Source: JBEKHT01 sp049516595
Lineage (GTDB): Bacteria > Chloroflexota > Anaerolineae > Anaerolineales > RBG-16-64-43
Assembly: GCA_049516595.1 (NCBI GenBank)
Contig: JBEKSY010000062.1
Location: 1-6,532 of the forward strand
Length of the DNA: 6,532 nt
Direction: 5' to 3'
Below the pieces are notes generated by a model, which worked only from the letters and a program-made list of their open reading frames with translations, was not told the origin of the DNA and did no database searches. Shown piece after piece: positions 1 to 4,628 of this stretch. Both the position numbers and the translations under genes were made by a program. How positions within the stretch are numbered: the first letter of the stretch is position 1; the number at the start of each line of letters is the position of its first letter.

Positions 1-596
1 TCTCGGCGCGTGAGGCCGGGGTCTACCGCAGCTTCAAGATCAACGGGGTCCCGGCGGCCTCCATCCTCTCCATCCCGGCGCTCAGCATCCTACTGCACAT
101 GGTCGTGGTCTCCGCGATCATCACGGTGACGGCCGTGCCACTCTTCAAGGCTCATCTGCCAGTCAATTGGGGATACTTCGTCCTGGTCGGGCTGCTGACG
201 ATCTTTGCCATGGCCGGCCTCGGCATGCTTATTGGAGTCATTGCCTCCAACACCCGCGCTACCGTCCTGATCAGCCAGCTCTACTTTGTGCCCTCGATGT
301 TGTTGGCGGGTCTGACGATGCCCTCCAGCATGCTGCCGGCAGCTATGCACAGAATTGCATTGCTCCTGCCCGCCACCCATGCGATGAACGCCTTTCAAGC
401 CCTGGCTTTTGGGCTGCCGGCGGATGGGAACCCAATCAGCTCCGTGCTCATCCTTCTGGCTGGCGGGCTGACCGCCTTCAGCTTGGCGGTCTTGCTCTTC
501 CAGTGGGACAGCCACAATCTGCGGCGCGGTCGATCGCCCTTCCTGGCAGTCCTTGCCGTTGTGCCCTACCTCCTGGCTGCCGTTCTCTTCCGGTAG
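1..596 (+). CDS. ABC-2 type transporter permease, C-terminal part (5' end outside window)
   Basis: This is the membrane subunit of an ABC exporter (ABC2_membrane family). Such proteins usually pair with a separate ATPase to export drugs, lipids or polysaccharides from the cytoplasmic membrane. The frame is open from base 3, giving 197 residues before TAG at 594-596, so the true start lies upstream. The first residues, SAREAGVYRSFKINGVP, resemble the cytoplasmic loop (RE.G..R...I..VP) that precedes the conserved core in this family. Hydrophobic segments lie at about residues 20-45, 57-80, 87-104, 145-166 and 180-196. The stretch LLAGLTMPSSMLP followed by LLPATHAMNAFQAL is typical of the ABC-2 C-terminal region. 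The ATPase partner would be expected upstream, outside the window. The substrate cannot be told. The family call is firm; the 5' end is missing only because the window starts inside the gene. Confidence 0.9.
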   Translation, partial: SAREAGVYRSFKINGVPAASILSIPALSILLHMVVVSAIITVTAVPLFKAHLPVNWGYFVLVGLLTIFAMAGLGMLIGVIASNTRATVLISQLYFVPSMLLAGLTMPSSMLPAAMHRIALLLPATHAMNAFQALAFGLPADGNPISSVLILLAGGLTAFSLAVLLFQWDSHNLRRGRSPFLAVLAVVPYLLAAVLFR

Positions 597-600
597 AAAC

Positions 601-960
601 ATGCCTATTGCACCGTCCCTGTACCTGCTCAGGGGCACGCCAACCATCCGCAGCCATTTCTGGATCGTGGCGATGATCACGCTTCGGCCGGATCCCGTCG
701 ACGATGAGCTGTTCTCTCTTATGCGCAGGGCAGGGATTGTCTTTGTCGCGGTCGGGTCGGATACGCTTGCTAACAGCTAGCTGGACCGCTACGACAAGCA
801 TCCTGCCATCGGTCCGATGGAACAGTGCTGAGGCTTGCTGGGGAAACATGGGATCTATCACGTGATCGAGTGCGTTCTTGGCGGGCCAGGGGAGACAGAG
901 TAGACACTCAAAGAAACCTTCGGATTCTCAACGCAGGTCAAGCCTTCGCCGACGATCTCA
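601..960 (+). pseudogene. Decayed radical SAM protein gene, C-terminal core fragment
   Basis: One frame, read through three stops (TAG 778-780, TGA 829-831, TAG 901-903), gives a recognisable part of a radical SAM enzyme of the B12-binding-domain type. The visible parts are ITLRPDPVDDELFSLMRRAG, then FVAVGSDTL, then LDRYDKHPAI, then HGIYHVIECVLGGPGETE, then TLKETFGF. In intact relatives these are the later strands of the TIM-barrel core: 'DeLl.lmk.AGc.fva.GiEsls', '...hGi.h....ilGgPGET.etleetf'. The CxxxCxxC iron-sulfur motif and everything before it are absent. The upstream part (601-675) is only weakly family-like, and the homology stops at the 98-bp repeat beginning at 961. Each stop is one substitution from a sense codon, for example GAG to TAG at 901. 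Three stops of two kinds argue for decay rather than recoding. The fragment starts just after the permease stop, so it is truncated at both ends. Confidence 0.72.
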
Positions 961-1058
961 AATGCCTTTGTCCTAGCCAGAAACCCCATCCGTGCGGCAA
1001 TTGACCTGAACGGTCGCCTGCCAACAACATAGCGGCGTGCTTCACAAGGGACGGACCG
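961..1058 (+). repeat. 98-bp imperfect direct repeat, copy 1
   Basis: This stretch aligns without gaps to 3084-3181 at a constant offset of 2123 bases, with 12 mismatches in 98 (about 88% identity). It begins where similarity of the broken gene to radical SAM proteins ends, and similarity to the second copy stops near 1058. The shared core includes CAATTGACCTGAACG and GCGGCGTGCTT. The minus strand is open from 1075 down to 941, and 8 of the 12 differences fall in third codon positions of that frame. Six of those eight are synonymous. This hints at a coding origin (LVKHAAMLLAGDRSGQL and so on), though I recognise no family. TTGACC at 1001-1006 resembles a -35 box, but no convincing -10 follows. 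It could instead be a small mobile element or a recombination scar. Confidence 0.8.
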
Positions 1059-1160
1059 CAGAGGTACCCTTGCGATCAGACGCAGGCAGCAACCTCGTCA
1101 GGCACAGTCATGCCGAAGCACGAGTGGCACCCTCAGAAAGTTGGAACTACGATCTGAGGC
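1059..1160. other. Non-coding spacer, nothing recognised
   Basis: Between the repeat and the GC-rich foldable block I see no reading frame with protein-like character, no clear promoter and no strong inverted repeat. The stretch is less GC-extreme than what follows. It may carry the promoter of the putative transcript that ends at 1317, but I cannot point to -35/-10 boxes. Confidence 0.4.
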
Positions 1161-1317
1161 TGGCTCGGCAGGCCGAAGGCTCATAACCCGGAGGCTGGGG
1201 CAGGCTGGCCCGACCCGCCAGCCCGCCCTCGGTGTGCGGGCCGAGGGGGCGGGCGAGTCCACCCCCCGCTACCTAAACAGAGAACCGAGGCCCCTTGACC
1301 CTCGCTTCTCTGTTTTT
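1161..1317 (+). ncRNA. Candidate structured RNA ending in a terminator
   Basis: A very GC-rich stretch folds into consecutive strong hairpins and ends in an intrinsic terminator, without any believable protein frame. Hairpin one pairs GGCTGG (1203-1208) with CCAGCC (1218-1223). Hairpin two pairs GCCCGCCCTCGG (1221-1232) with the segment 1241-1254, with two extra G bulged. It shares three bases with hairpin one, so the two may be alternatives. The terminator is listed separately. Two pieces resemble initiator tRNA: CTCATAACCCGGAGG (1179-1193), like the fMet anticodon loop and 3' stem, and CCCCCGCTACC (1263-1273), like its acceptor 3' end. They are about 70 nt apart, and the 5' half and a proper T arm are missing, so this is not an ordinary tRNA. 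It could be a small RNA, a rearranged tRNA remnant, or chance GC-rich pairing. Confidence 0.35.
1277..1317 (+). terminator. Rho-independent terminator
   Basis: ACAGAGAA (1277-1284) pairs with TTCTCTGT (1306-1313). Inside it, after a single C/C mismatch, CGAGG (1286-1290) pairs with CCTCG (1300-1304) around a 9-nt loop. A run of five T (1313-1317) overlaps the end of the stem and continues past it. The T run lies on the plus-strand side, so the terminator acts on rightward transcription. No intact gene ends just upstream. It therefore terminates either read-through from the permease region or an RNA made from 1161-1276. Confidence 0.75.
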
Positions 1318-1364
1318 GTCAGGCTCGCGCGCTTTTAGCCTAGTTCACCTGTATTCGTTGAGCT

Positions 1365-1441
1365 TTGGTCGCATTCGCCTTGATGGGCTCGTAACCTGCT
1401 GGTCCCAGGTTCCACTCGTGGCGTGCCCCCTCCCCAACCAA
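1365..1441 (+). other. Degenerate tRNA-like 3' half (Thr-CGT-like), probably a remnant
   Basis: Within this stretch GGG-CTCGTAA-CC forms an anticodon-arm-like element. It is followed at exactly tRNA spacing by a five-base variable loop TGGTC and a T arm, CCAGG-TTCCACT-CGTGG, that keeps the GTTCNANNC signature. The anticodon would be CGT (threonine). Only two Watson-Crick and two wobble pairs form in the anticodon stem. The T stem has a G/G mismatch, no D arm is recognisable, and no 5' acceptor strand pairs with the bases after the T arm. A CCA occurs at 1439-1441 but at the wrong distance. A functional tRNA is unlikely; a decayed or partial tRNA is possible, and chance is not excluded. Confidence 0.22.
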
Positions 1442-1558
1442 AGGACACCGGGCTCGTGCCCGTCGCGCGTTGAGTGACTCCGTCATCGGCGACATGTTGG
1501 GATGAGGTTTTCGGCCACCACAGCACGGAGGACCAAAGGAAGTTGAGTTCCTTCAGCC

Positions 1559-1709
1559 CAAACCCAGATTTCGGGAGGCTGGGAAGAACCGAGGATCTGG
1601 AACTCTCCAGGGTTGGGGTTTGTTACCCGGAATCCGGGACTTTGACCGTGCCGACCGAAGCCCGGTCGGCAACCCGATACAATACCAGGGGAGGCAGGTG
1701 CATCCTGCC
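1559..1709 (+). promoter_or_regulatory. Structured leader upstream of the NifX-like gene
   Basis: CAAACCC (1559-1565) pairs with GGGTTTG (1616-1622) and closes a domain with two inner arms. AGAT (1566-1569) pairs with ATCT (1595-1598) enclosing TCGG/CCGA. As an alternative sharing two bases, CTGGA (1597-1601) pairs with TCCAG (1606-1610). This looks like a three-way junction or a switch between arms. Downstream lie a perfect 8-bp stem GCCGACCG (1650-1657... partner CGGTCGGC to 1670) with loop AAGCC, and GGCAGG (1693-1698) with CCTGCC (1704-1709). The block ends about 45 nt before the GTG start. I compared it by memory with cobalamin, Moco, SAM, THF, fluoride and c-di-GMP aptamers and found no convincing match. 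No stem followed by a T run is present before the gene. It may be a cis-regulatory RNA of unknown class or simply GC-rich spacer. Confidence 0.33.
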
Positions 1710-1741
1710 CGGCACGCATGAATGACACTACTATCGTTTTC

Positions 1742-1747
1742 AAGGAG
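1742..1747 (+). promoter_or_regulatory. Ribosome binding site deciding the GTG start
   Basis: AAGGAG lies eight bases before GTG at 1756-1758. No ATG in this frame near here is preceded by anything comparable. The protein read from the GTG begins MKIAIATDEGKTVSQHFG, which is exactly how members of the family begin. Confidence 0.85.
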
Positions 1748-1755
1748 AGACACAA

Positions 1756-2157
1756 GTGAAGATCGCCATTGCCACCGACGAAGGAAAGACCGTCAGCCAG
1801 CATTTCGGGCGGGCGAAATACTACCTTGTCGCGACTGTCGAGAATGGGCAGCTCGTTCAGCCTGAGCTGCGCGACAAGCCAAGCCATCAGCATTTCGCGA
1901 ACGAACGCCATCCCGACCACGACCAGCCTGGCCAGCCGCACGGGTACGGCCCCGCTGAGGAGAACCGCCATGCGCGCATGGCCGAGGTCATCAACGACTG
2001 CCAGGTCCTCCTGTGCGGGGGCATGGGCCTGGGGGCATACGAGAGCATGAAGGACCATGGCATCCGGCCGATTGTCACGGACCTCCAGGATATTGACCAG
2101 GCGGTGAAAGCCTACCTTGCGGGCACAATCGTGGACCACGCGGATCGACTCCATTAG
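1756..2157 (+). CDS. NifX/NifB-family iron-molybdenum-cofactor-binding-like protein
   Basis: A 133-residue member of the dinitrogenase iron-molybdenum cofactor biosynthesis family (Nitro_FeMo-Co). These are small cytoplasmic proteins of ribonuclease-H-like fold. The Nif members bind NifB-cofactor or FeMo-co, but most stand-alone members occur in organisms without nitrogenase and have unknown metal-cluster roles. Visible marks are the N-terminal strand MKIAIATDEG, the SQHFGRA motif (residues 14-20) and CQVLLCGGMGLGAYESM (82-98) with the conserved GGMG turn. The C-terminal part TDLQDIDQAVKAYLAGTIVDH has the family's usual helix and strand. Residues 44-73 are rich in His, Asp and Glu (HQHF, HPDHD, HGYG, NRHARM), a likely metal-binding loop. 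The gene follows a structured leader and precedes a DUF169 gene by 167 nt on the same strand. No nif structural genes are seen, so a nitrogenase role should not be assumed. The length is normal for the family. Confidence 0.9.
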   Translation: MKIAIATDEGKTVSQHFGRAKYYLVATVENGQLVQPELRDKPSHQHFANERHPDHDQPGQPHGYGPAEENRHARMAEVINDCQVLLCGGMGLGAYESMKDHGIRPIVTDLQDIDQAVKAYLAGTIVDHADRLH

Positions 2158-2295
2158 GGATATCCAAATGTCGGCTCAAAGGATTGGACCGATCCTTCGG
2201 CGATGCACCCGTCGCGAGAATCTCCGCCGGACGAAATCAGTTCTCCGCGGCGGGAAACTGATGTGAAACGAGACCGGCGCCCGCACGAGACCGCA

Positions 2296-2312
2296 TTCTT
2301 CAATTCGAAGAA
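2296..2312 (+). promoter_or_regulatory. Small hairpin touching the DUF169 ribosome binding site
   Basis: TTCTTC (2296-2301) pairs with GAAGAA (2307-2312) around AATTC. The last base overlaps the weak Shine-Dalgarno AGAGG (2312-2316) that lies eight bases before ATG 2325. The stem is short and AT-rich, so any control of translation would be mild. It may be incidental. Confidence 0.3.
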
Positions 2313-2324
2313 GAGGACAACGCC

Positions 2325-3099
2325 ATGGACACTCAATTTACCGAATATTTCATCACCCGCTGGAAGAACTATTTTGCGCCAACCGATCTGCCGATCTGCT
2401 ATCTTTACACCGACCAAGTGGGGGAGGAAGATCGGAAAGAAACGATGGTCGAGAATCGCTGCTTGATCGGCAACCTCACGCGGGTACGGGATGGGTTCCC
2501 ATTCGTGTACGACGCCAGGACTCCCGGTTGTTCCGGAGGCAAACGCTACAGCGGCCTCGCGAAAACACTCCGGCCGAAGTTCGAATACTTCTTGTCTTGC
2601 GGAATTCCAGAGGAACTGGAAGGGGAGCGCTACAAAAAAAAAACCCGAAATGGTCACCGAATACCTCAAAAAACATCCGCCTTTCGAAGCACCCGGCAAG
2701 TATCTGGTCTTCAAGCGGTTGGACAGGCTGGCCCGCGAAGAACAACCTTTCGCGGTCATCTTCTTTACCAAACCGGATGTGCTCGCGGGCCTGTTCGCCT
2801 TGGCCAATTACGACCTCGTAGAAGCCGAGGGGGTCATCACGCCGATGGGCTCGGGGTGTGCGTCGATCATCAACTATCCGTACCTTGAAGTTGCCTCGGG
2901 GAAAGCAAGATGCGTACTCGGGATGTTTGATGTTTCCGCCCGCCCGTGCGTTCCGGAAAACGAACTGACCTTTACAGTGCCTTTCGAAAGGTTTAAGCAG
3001 ATGGTACTTAACATGGATGAAAGTTTCCTGATCACCCCCTCCTGGAGTACGGTCAAGAACCGATTCTTGTCACACCCGACCGGATTGCCCCTGTCCTAG
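2325..3099 (+). CDS. DUF169 family protein, with a one-base frameshift at an A10 tract
   Basis: A DUF169 (COG2043-type) protein of unknown function. The frame from ATG 2325 gives MDTQFTEYFITRWKNYFAP through GIPEELEGERYKKK and then loses sense. Family sequence resumes one base later in another frame as KKKPEMVTEYLKKHPPF and continues to TAG 3097-3099. The switch falls in ten consecutive A (2634-2643). With nine A the gene would encode 257 residues, a normal length for the family. Conserved features are the CLIGNLTRVRDGFPFV region, TPGCSGGKRYSGL, and the C-terminal block TPMGSGCASIINYPYLE, LGMFDVSARP and ELTFTVPFERF. Everything except the single base looks intact, with no stops. The extra A may therefore be a sequencing or assembly error, a recent mutation, or a site of transcriptional slippage. 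The gene lies 167 nt after the NifX-like gene and may share its transcript. Its last five codons lie in repeat copy 2. Confidence 0.85.
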
Positions 3100-3181
3100 C
3101 CAAAAACCCCATCCATGCCGCAATTGACCTGAACGATCGCCTGCGAACAACACGGCGGCGTGCTTGACAAGGGACGAACCG
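3084..3181 (+). repeat. 98-bp imperfect direct repeat, copy 2
   Basis: This is the second copy of the sequence at 961-1058, in the same orientation, about 88% identical and gap-free. It starts inside the last codons of the DUF169 gene, supplying LPLS and the stop. It ends where the broken minus-strand membrane gene loses its family-like sequence. The minus frame matching copy 1 is open from 3189 to 3073 and reads LVKHAAVLFAGDRSGQL. The two copies flank a block holding the foldable RNA region, the NifX-like gene and DUF169. That arrangement could come from insertion of two related elements or from duplication during rearrangement. Ends show only a vague inverted similarity (CCCCTGTCCTAGC against CCCTTGTCAAGC), so a MITE is possible but unproven. 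Confidence 0.8.
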
Positions 3182-3186
3182 TGTAC

Positions 3187-3540
3187 GCCTCATGCAACCC
3201 GAGCAGCGCGCCGGCGAGGAAGGGCGTGGAGAGCGTCACGCGCCGCCTACGGAAGATAAGGGCGCCATAACACCAGAACGTGAAGTCCGTAGAGGGGAAG
3301 CACAACGAGCAGTCCCCAGGGGGTAAAGAACCCAAAGCGGGACGAAAAGCTGGTCACCTCTGCAAACAGCACAGACAGCGCGGAGAGAATCAGCCAGAAG
3401 AGCAGATTCACGCGAAATGGAGTCGCTGATTTAGAAATCGCAAGGTCGGAACTCGGGAGCTCCATCCTCGCCCCTCGGCGATGGTCAGCTGGCTGCGGGT
3501 CGATCCATCCCTTAGTTATCCTACGGACCCACTTTGGCAA
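3187..3540 (-). pseudogene. Frameshifted small multi-pass membrane protein gene
   Basis: The minus strand read from ATG 3465 (or 3540) gives an N-terminus MELPSSDLAISK and then hydrophobic sequence LLFWLILSALSVLFAEVTSF, FFTPWGLLVVLPLYGLHVLV, and stops at 3247. One base later, near 3270-3275, another frame continues with YGALIFRRRRVTLSTPFLAG and ALLGLHEAYT. Joined, 'PWGLLVVLPLYGLHvLvlYGALIFRRRR..L.t.FLAGAL.GLhEAY' reads as one protein. It resembles an uncharacterised membrane family I recall with a 'FLAGALFGLYEAY' ending. That match is from memory, not a search. After HEAYT the sequence runs into repeat copy 2, and the usual end is not recognisable. A single inserted base would explain the shift. 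The gene lies 43 nt after the methyltransferase stop on the same strand, so it may once have been co-transcribed with it. Confidence 0.5.
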
Positions 3541-3583
3541 TTAATGGATTCAAGGACCCGAGGGCAGGAGTGGGACCCGACGA

Positions 3584-4327
3584 TCAGCCTTTGGTGGCCC
3601 AGACGAACAGCCAGCCAACCCCGCCCTCGATCCTCCATTCCTTGAAACGGGACCGACTGAGGAGATCCTGAAGTTCAGCCGGCGTGTAGCTCGCCAAGAG
3701 CGAACCCAGGGGTTCATCTGCAAGCCGGAGGGGCCGGGGCACAACAATAGCCTGCTCAAACCTCAGCAGCCAAGAGAAGATCCGCCGGGAATCCCTTCGG
3801 AGGTCGAAGAGGAGAAGCCGCCCTCCGGAGCCGAGCACCCGGTAGATCTCCCCAAGTCCGCTCGTGGGATTTGACCAATGGTGAAGCGATAGGGTGCTGA
3901 CCGCGAGGTCAAGACTGCTGTCCGGCAGTGGCAGTCTTTCCACATCTCCTCGCCGGAATTCCAATCGCCCTTCCAGCCCCAACGAGGACGCCTTGGAAGA
4001 GCCAGCCCTGACCATTTCCTCGGCCGTGTCTATCCCGATGACCCGCAGATCACCAAATTGCTCAGCGATGAGGATAGTCAGATGGCCTGGCCCGCAACCA
4101 ATGTCGGCGAGGGTTCCTGCGGGCTTGGACCTAGCGAGTCGAGTTGCAACCATGTGGCGGAGTAGTGAAAACATCGGCCAGTTGCTGATCTGGTCATAGG
4201 CGAATGCTGTGTCGGGGTTCTCAATCCCCCGCAACCCTAGACTCCGAGGTGGATGTATTCGCCCCAGGGCCAGTGCCGACACGACAATGGTCAACCCGGC
4301 CAGGATGAGAATGATCCCGGACCACAT
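3584..4327 (-). CDS. Membrane-anchored class I SAM-dependent methyltransferase
   Basis: A 247-residue protein with an N-terminal membrane helix (GIILILAGLTIVVSALAL, about residues 4-21) and a cytoplasmic Methyltransf_11 type Rossmann domain. Motif I is LADIGCGPGHLTILIAEQ (73-90), which binds S-adenosylmethionine. The acidic residue that contacts the ribose is D100 in VIGIDTAEEM. GDVERLPLPDSSLDLAVSTLSLHHW (127-151) covers motifs II and III, and GEIYRVLGSGGRLLLFD (159-175) is motif IV. The acceptor could be a lipid, quinone or small molecule; nothing in the sequence decides. The Methyltransf_11 core is about the usual size, and the membrane anchor plus linker (1-45) is extra. ATG 4327 has a modest AAGGG seven bases upstream. 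It is separated by 300 nt and a probable terminator from the ECF operon, and followed by the broken membrane gene. Confidence 0.88.
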   Translation of the reverse strand: MWSGIILILAGLTIVVSALALGRIHPPRSLGLRGIENPDTAFAYDQISNWPMFSLLRHMVATRLARSKPAGTLADIGCGPGHLTILIAEQFGDLRVIGIDTAEEMVRAGSSKASSLGLEGRLEFRRGDVERLPLPDSSLDLAVSTLSLHHWSNPTSGLGEIYRVLGSGGRLLLFDLRRDSRRIFSWLLRFEQAIVVPRPLRLADEPLGSLLASYTPAELQDLLSRSRFKEWRIEGGVGWLFVWATKG

Positions 4328-4628
4328 GCGGTTTCCCTTAGCTTCCTCTCAGGGGTAGACGACCAAGCCCCGGGCCTACTCGCCAAGACGAGAACACAGC
4401 GGGAACGCACGAGTCATCGTTCCTGTCGACTGCACAACCATTCCGCTGAAACATGCGAGAAAGACCGACCTCATTTGTCCGTGCAGCTTCCGAAACATAT
4501 CGGCCGATTTTGACAGCCGTCGGCGGGATGCGGAGTCCCTCCCCTCACCCCTTCTTTCAAAGAGAAGACCGCCATGGGCTGCGGTCTCCGCAATCCCTTC
4601 AACCCGATTCGTACCTCTCCCCTGGCCC
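4328..4628 (-). other. Intergenic region between EcfT and methyltransferase genes
   Basis: No believable protein gene lies here on either strand. Open frames in it lack family-like sequence. The right side holds the terminator of the ECF operon (4564-4589). The left side must hold the promoter and ribosome binding site of the methyltransferase; only the short AAGGG before ATG 4327 is visible, and no clear -35/-10 pair was found. Confidence 0.5.
4559..4592 (-). terminator. Probable terminator of the ECF operon
   Basis: On the minus strand GGAGACCGC (4589-4581) pairs with GCGGTCTTC (4572-4564): nine pairs including one G-T wobble, around an 8-nt loop. TCTTT follows. The T tract is short and interrupted, so termination may be partial. 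It lies 40 nt after the EcfT stop, in the right position and strand for the operon. Confidence 0.55.

Noticed and set aside
778..903. Stop codon recoding in the radical SAM frame (pyrrolysine or selenocysteine)
   Set aside because: Both TAG and TGA occur, the iron-sulfur motif is missing, and other genes in the window end normally with TAG and TGA. Decay is simpler.
1001..1030. TTGACC with a 17-nt spacer as a promoter in the repeat
   Set aside because: The -10 position reads ACAACA or similar, and copy 2 is no better. A lone -35-like hexamer is weak evidence.
1474..1725. Plus-strand open frame of 83 codons before the NifX-like gene
   Set aside because: No ribosome binding site, unusual composition and no family resemblance. 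It overlaps the strongly foldable leader, so I treat it as non-coding.
1483..2154. Long minus-strand open frame of 223 codons
   Set aside because: It is antisense to the clear NifX-like gene and its leader. Long antisense frames are expected in GC-rich coding DNA, and its protein looks like no family.
2154..2807. Long minus-strand open frame of 217 codons
   Set aside because: It is antisense to the DUF169 gene, which has strong family sequence on the plus strand.
3121..3200. Possible group II intron end or domain V in repeat copy 2 (GAACCGTGTACG)
   Set aside because: The short match does not extend to the domain V hairpin with its GAAA loop, and no reverse transcriptase sequence is present.
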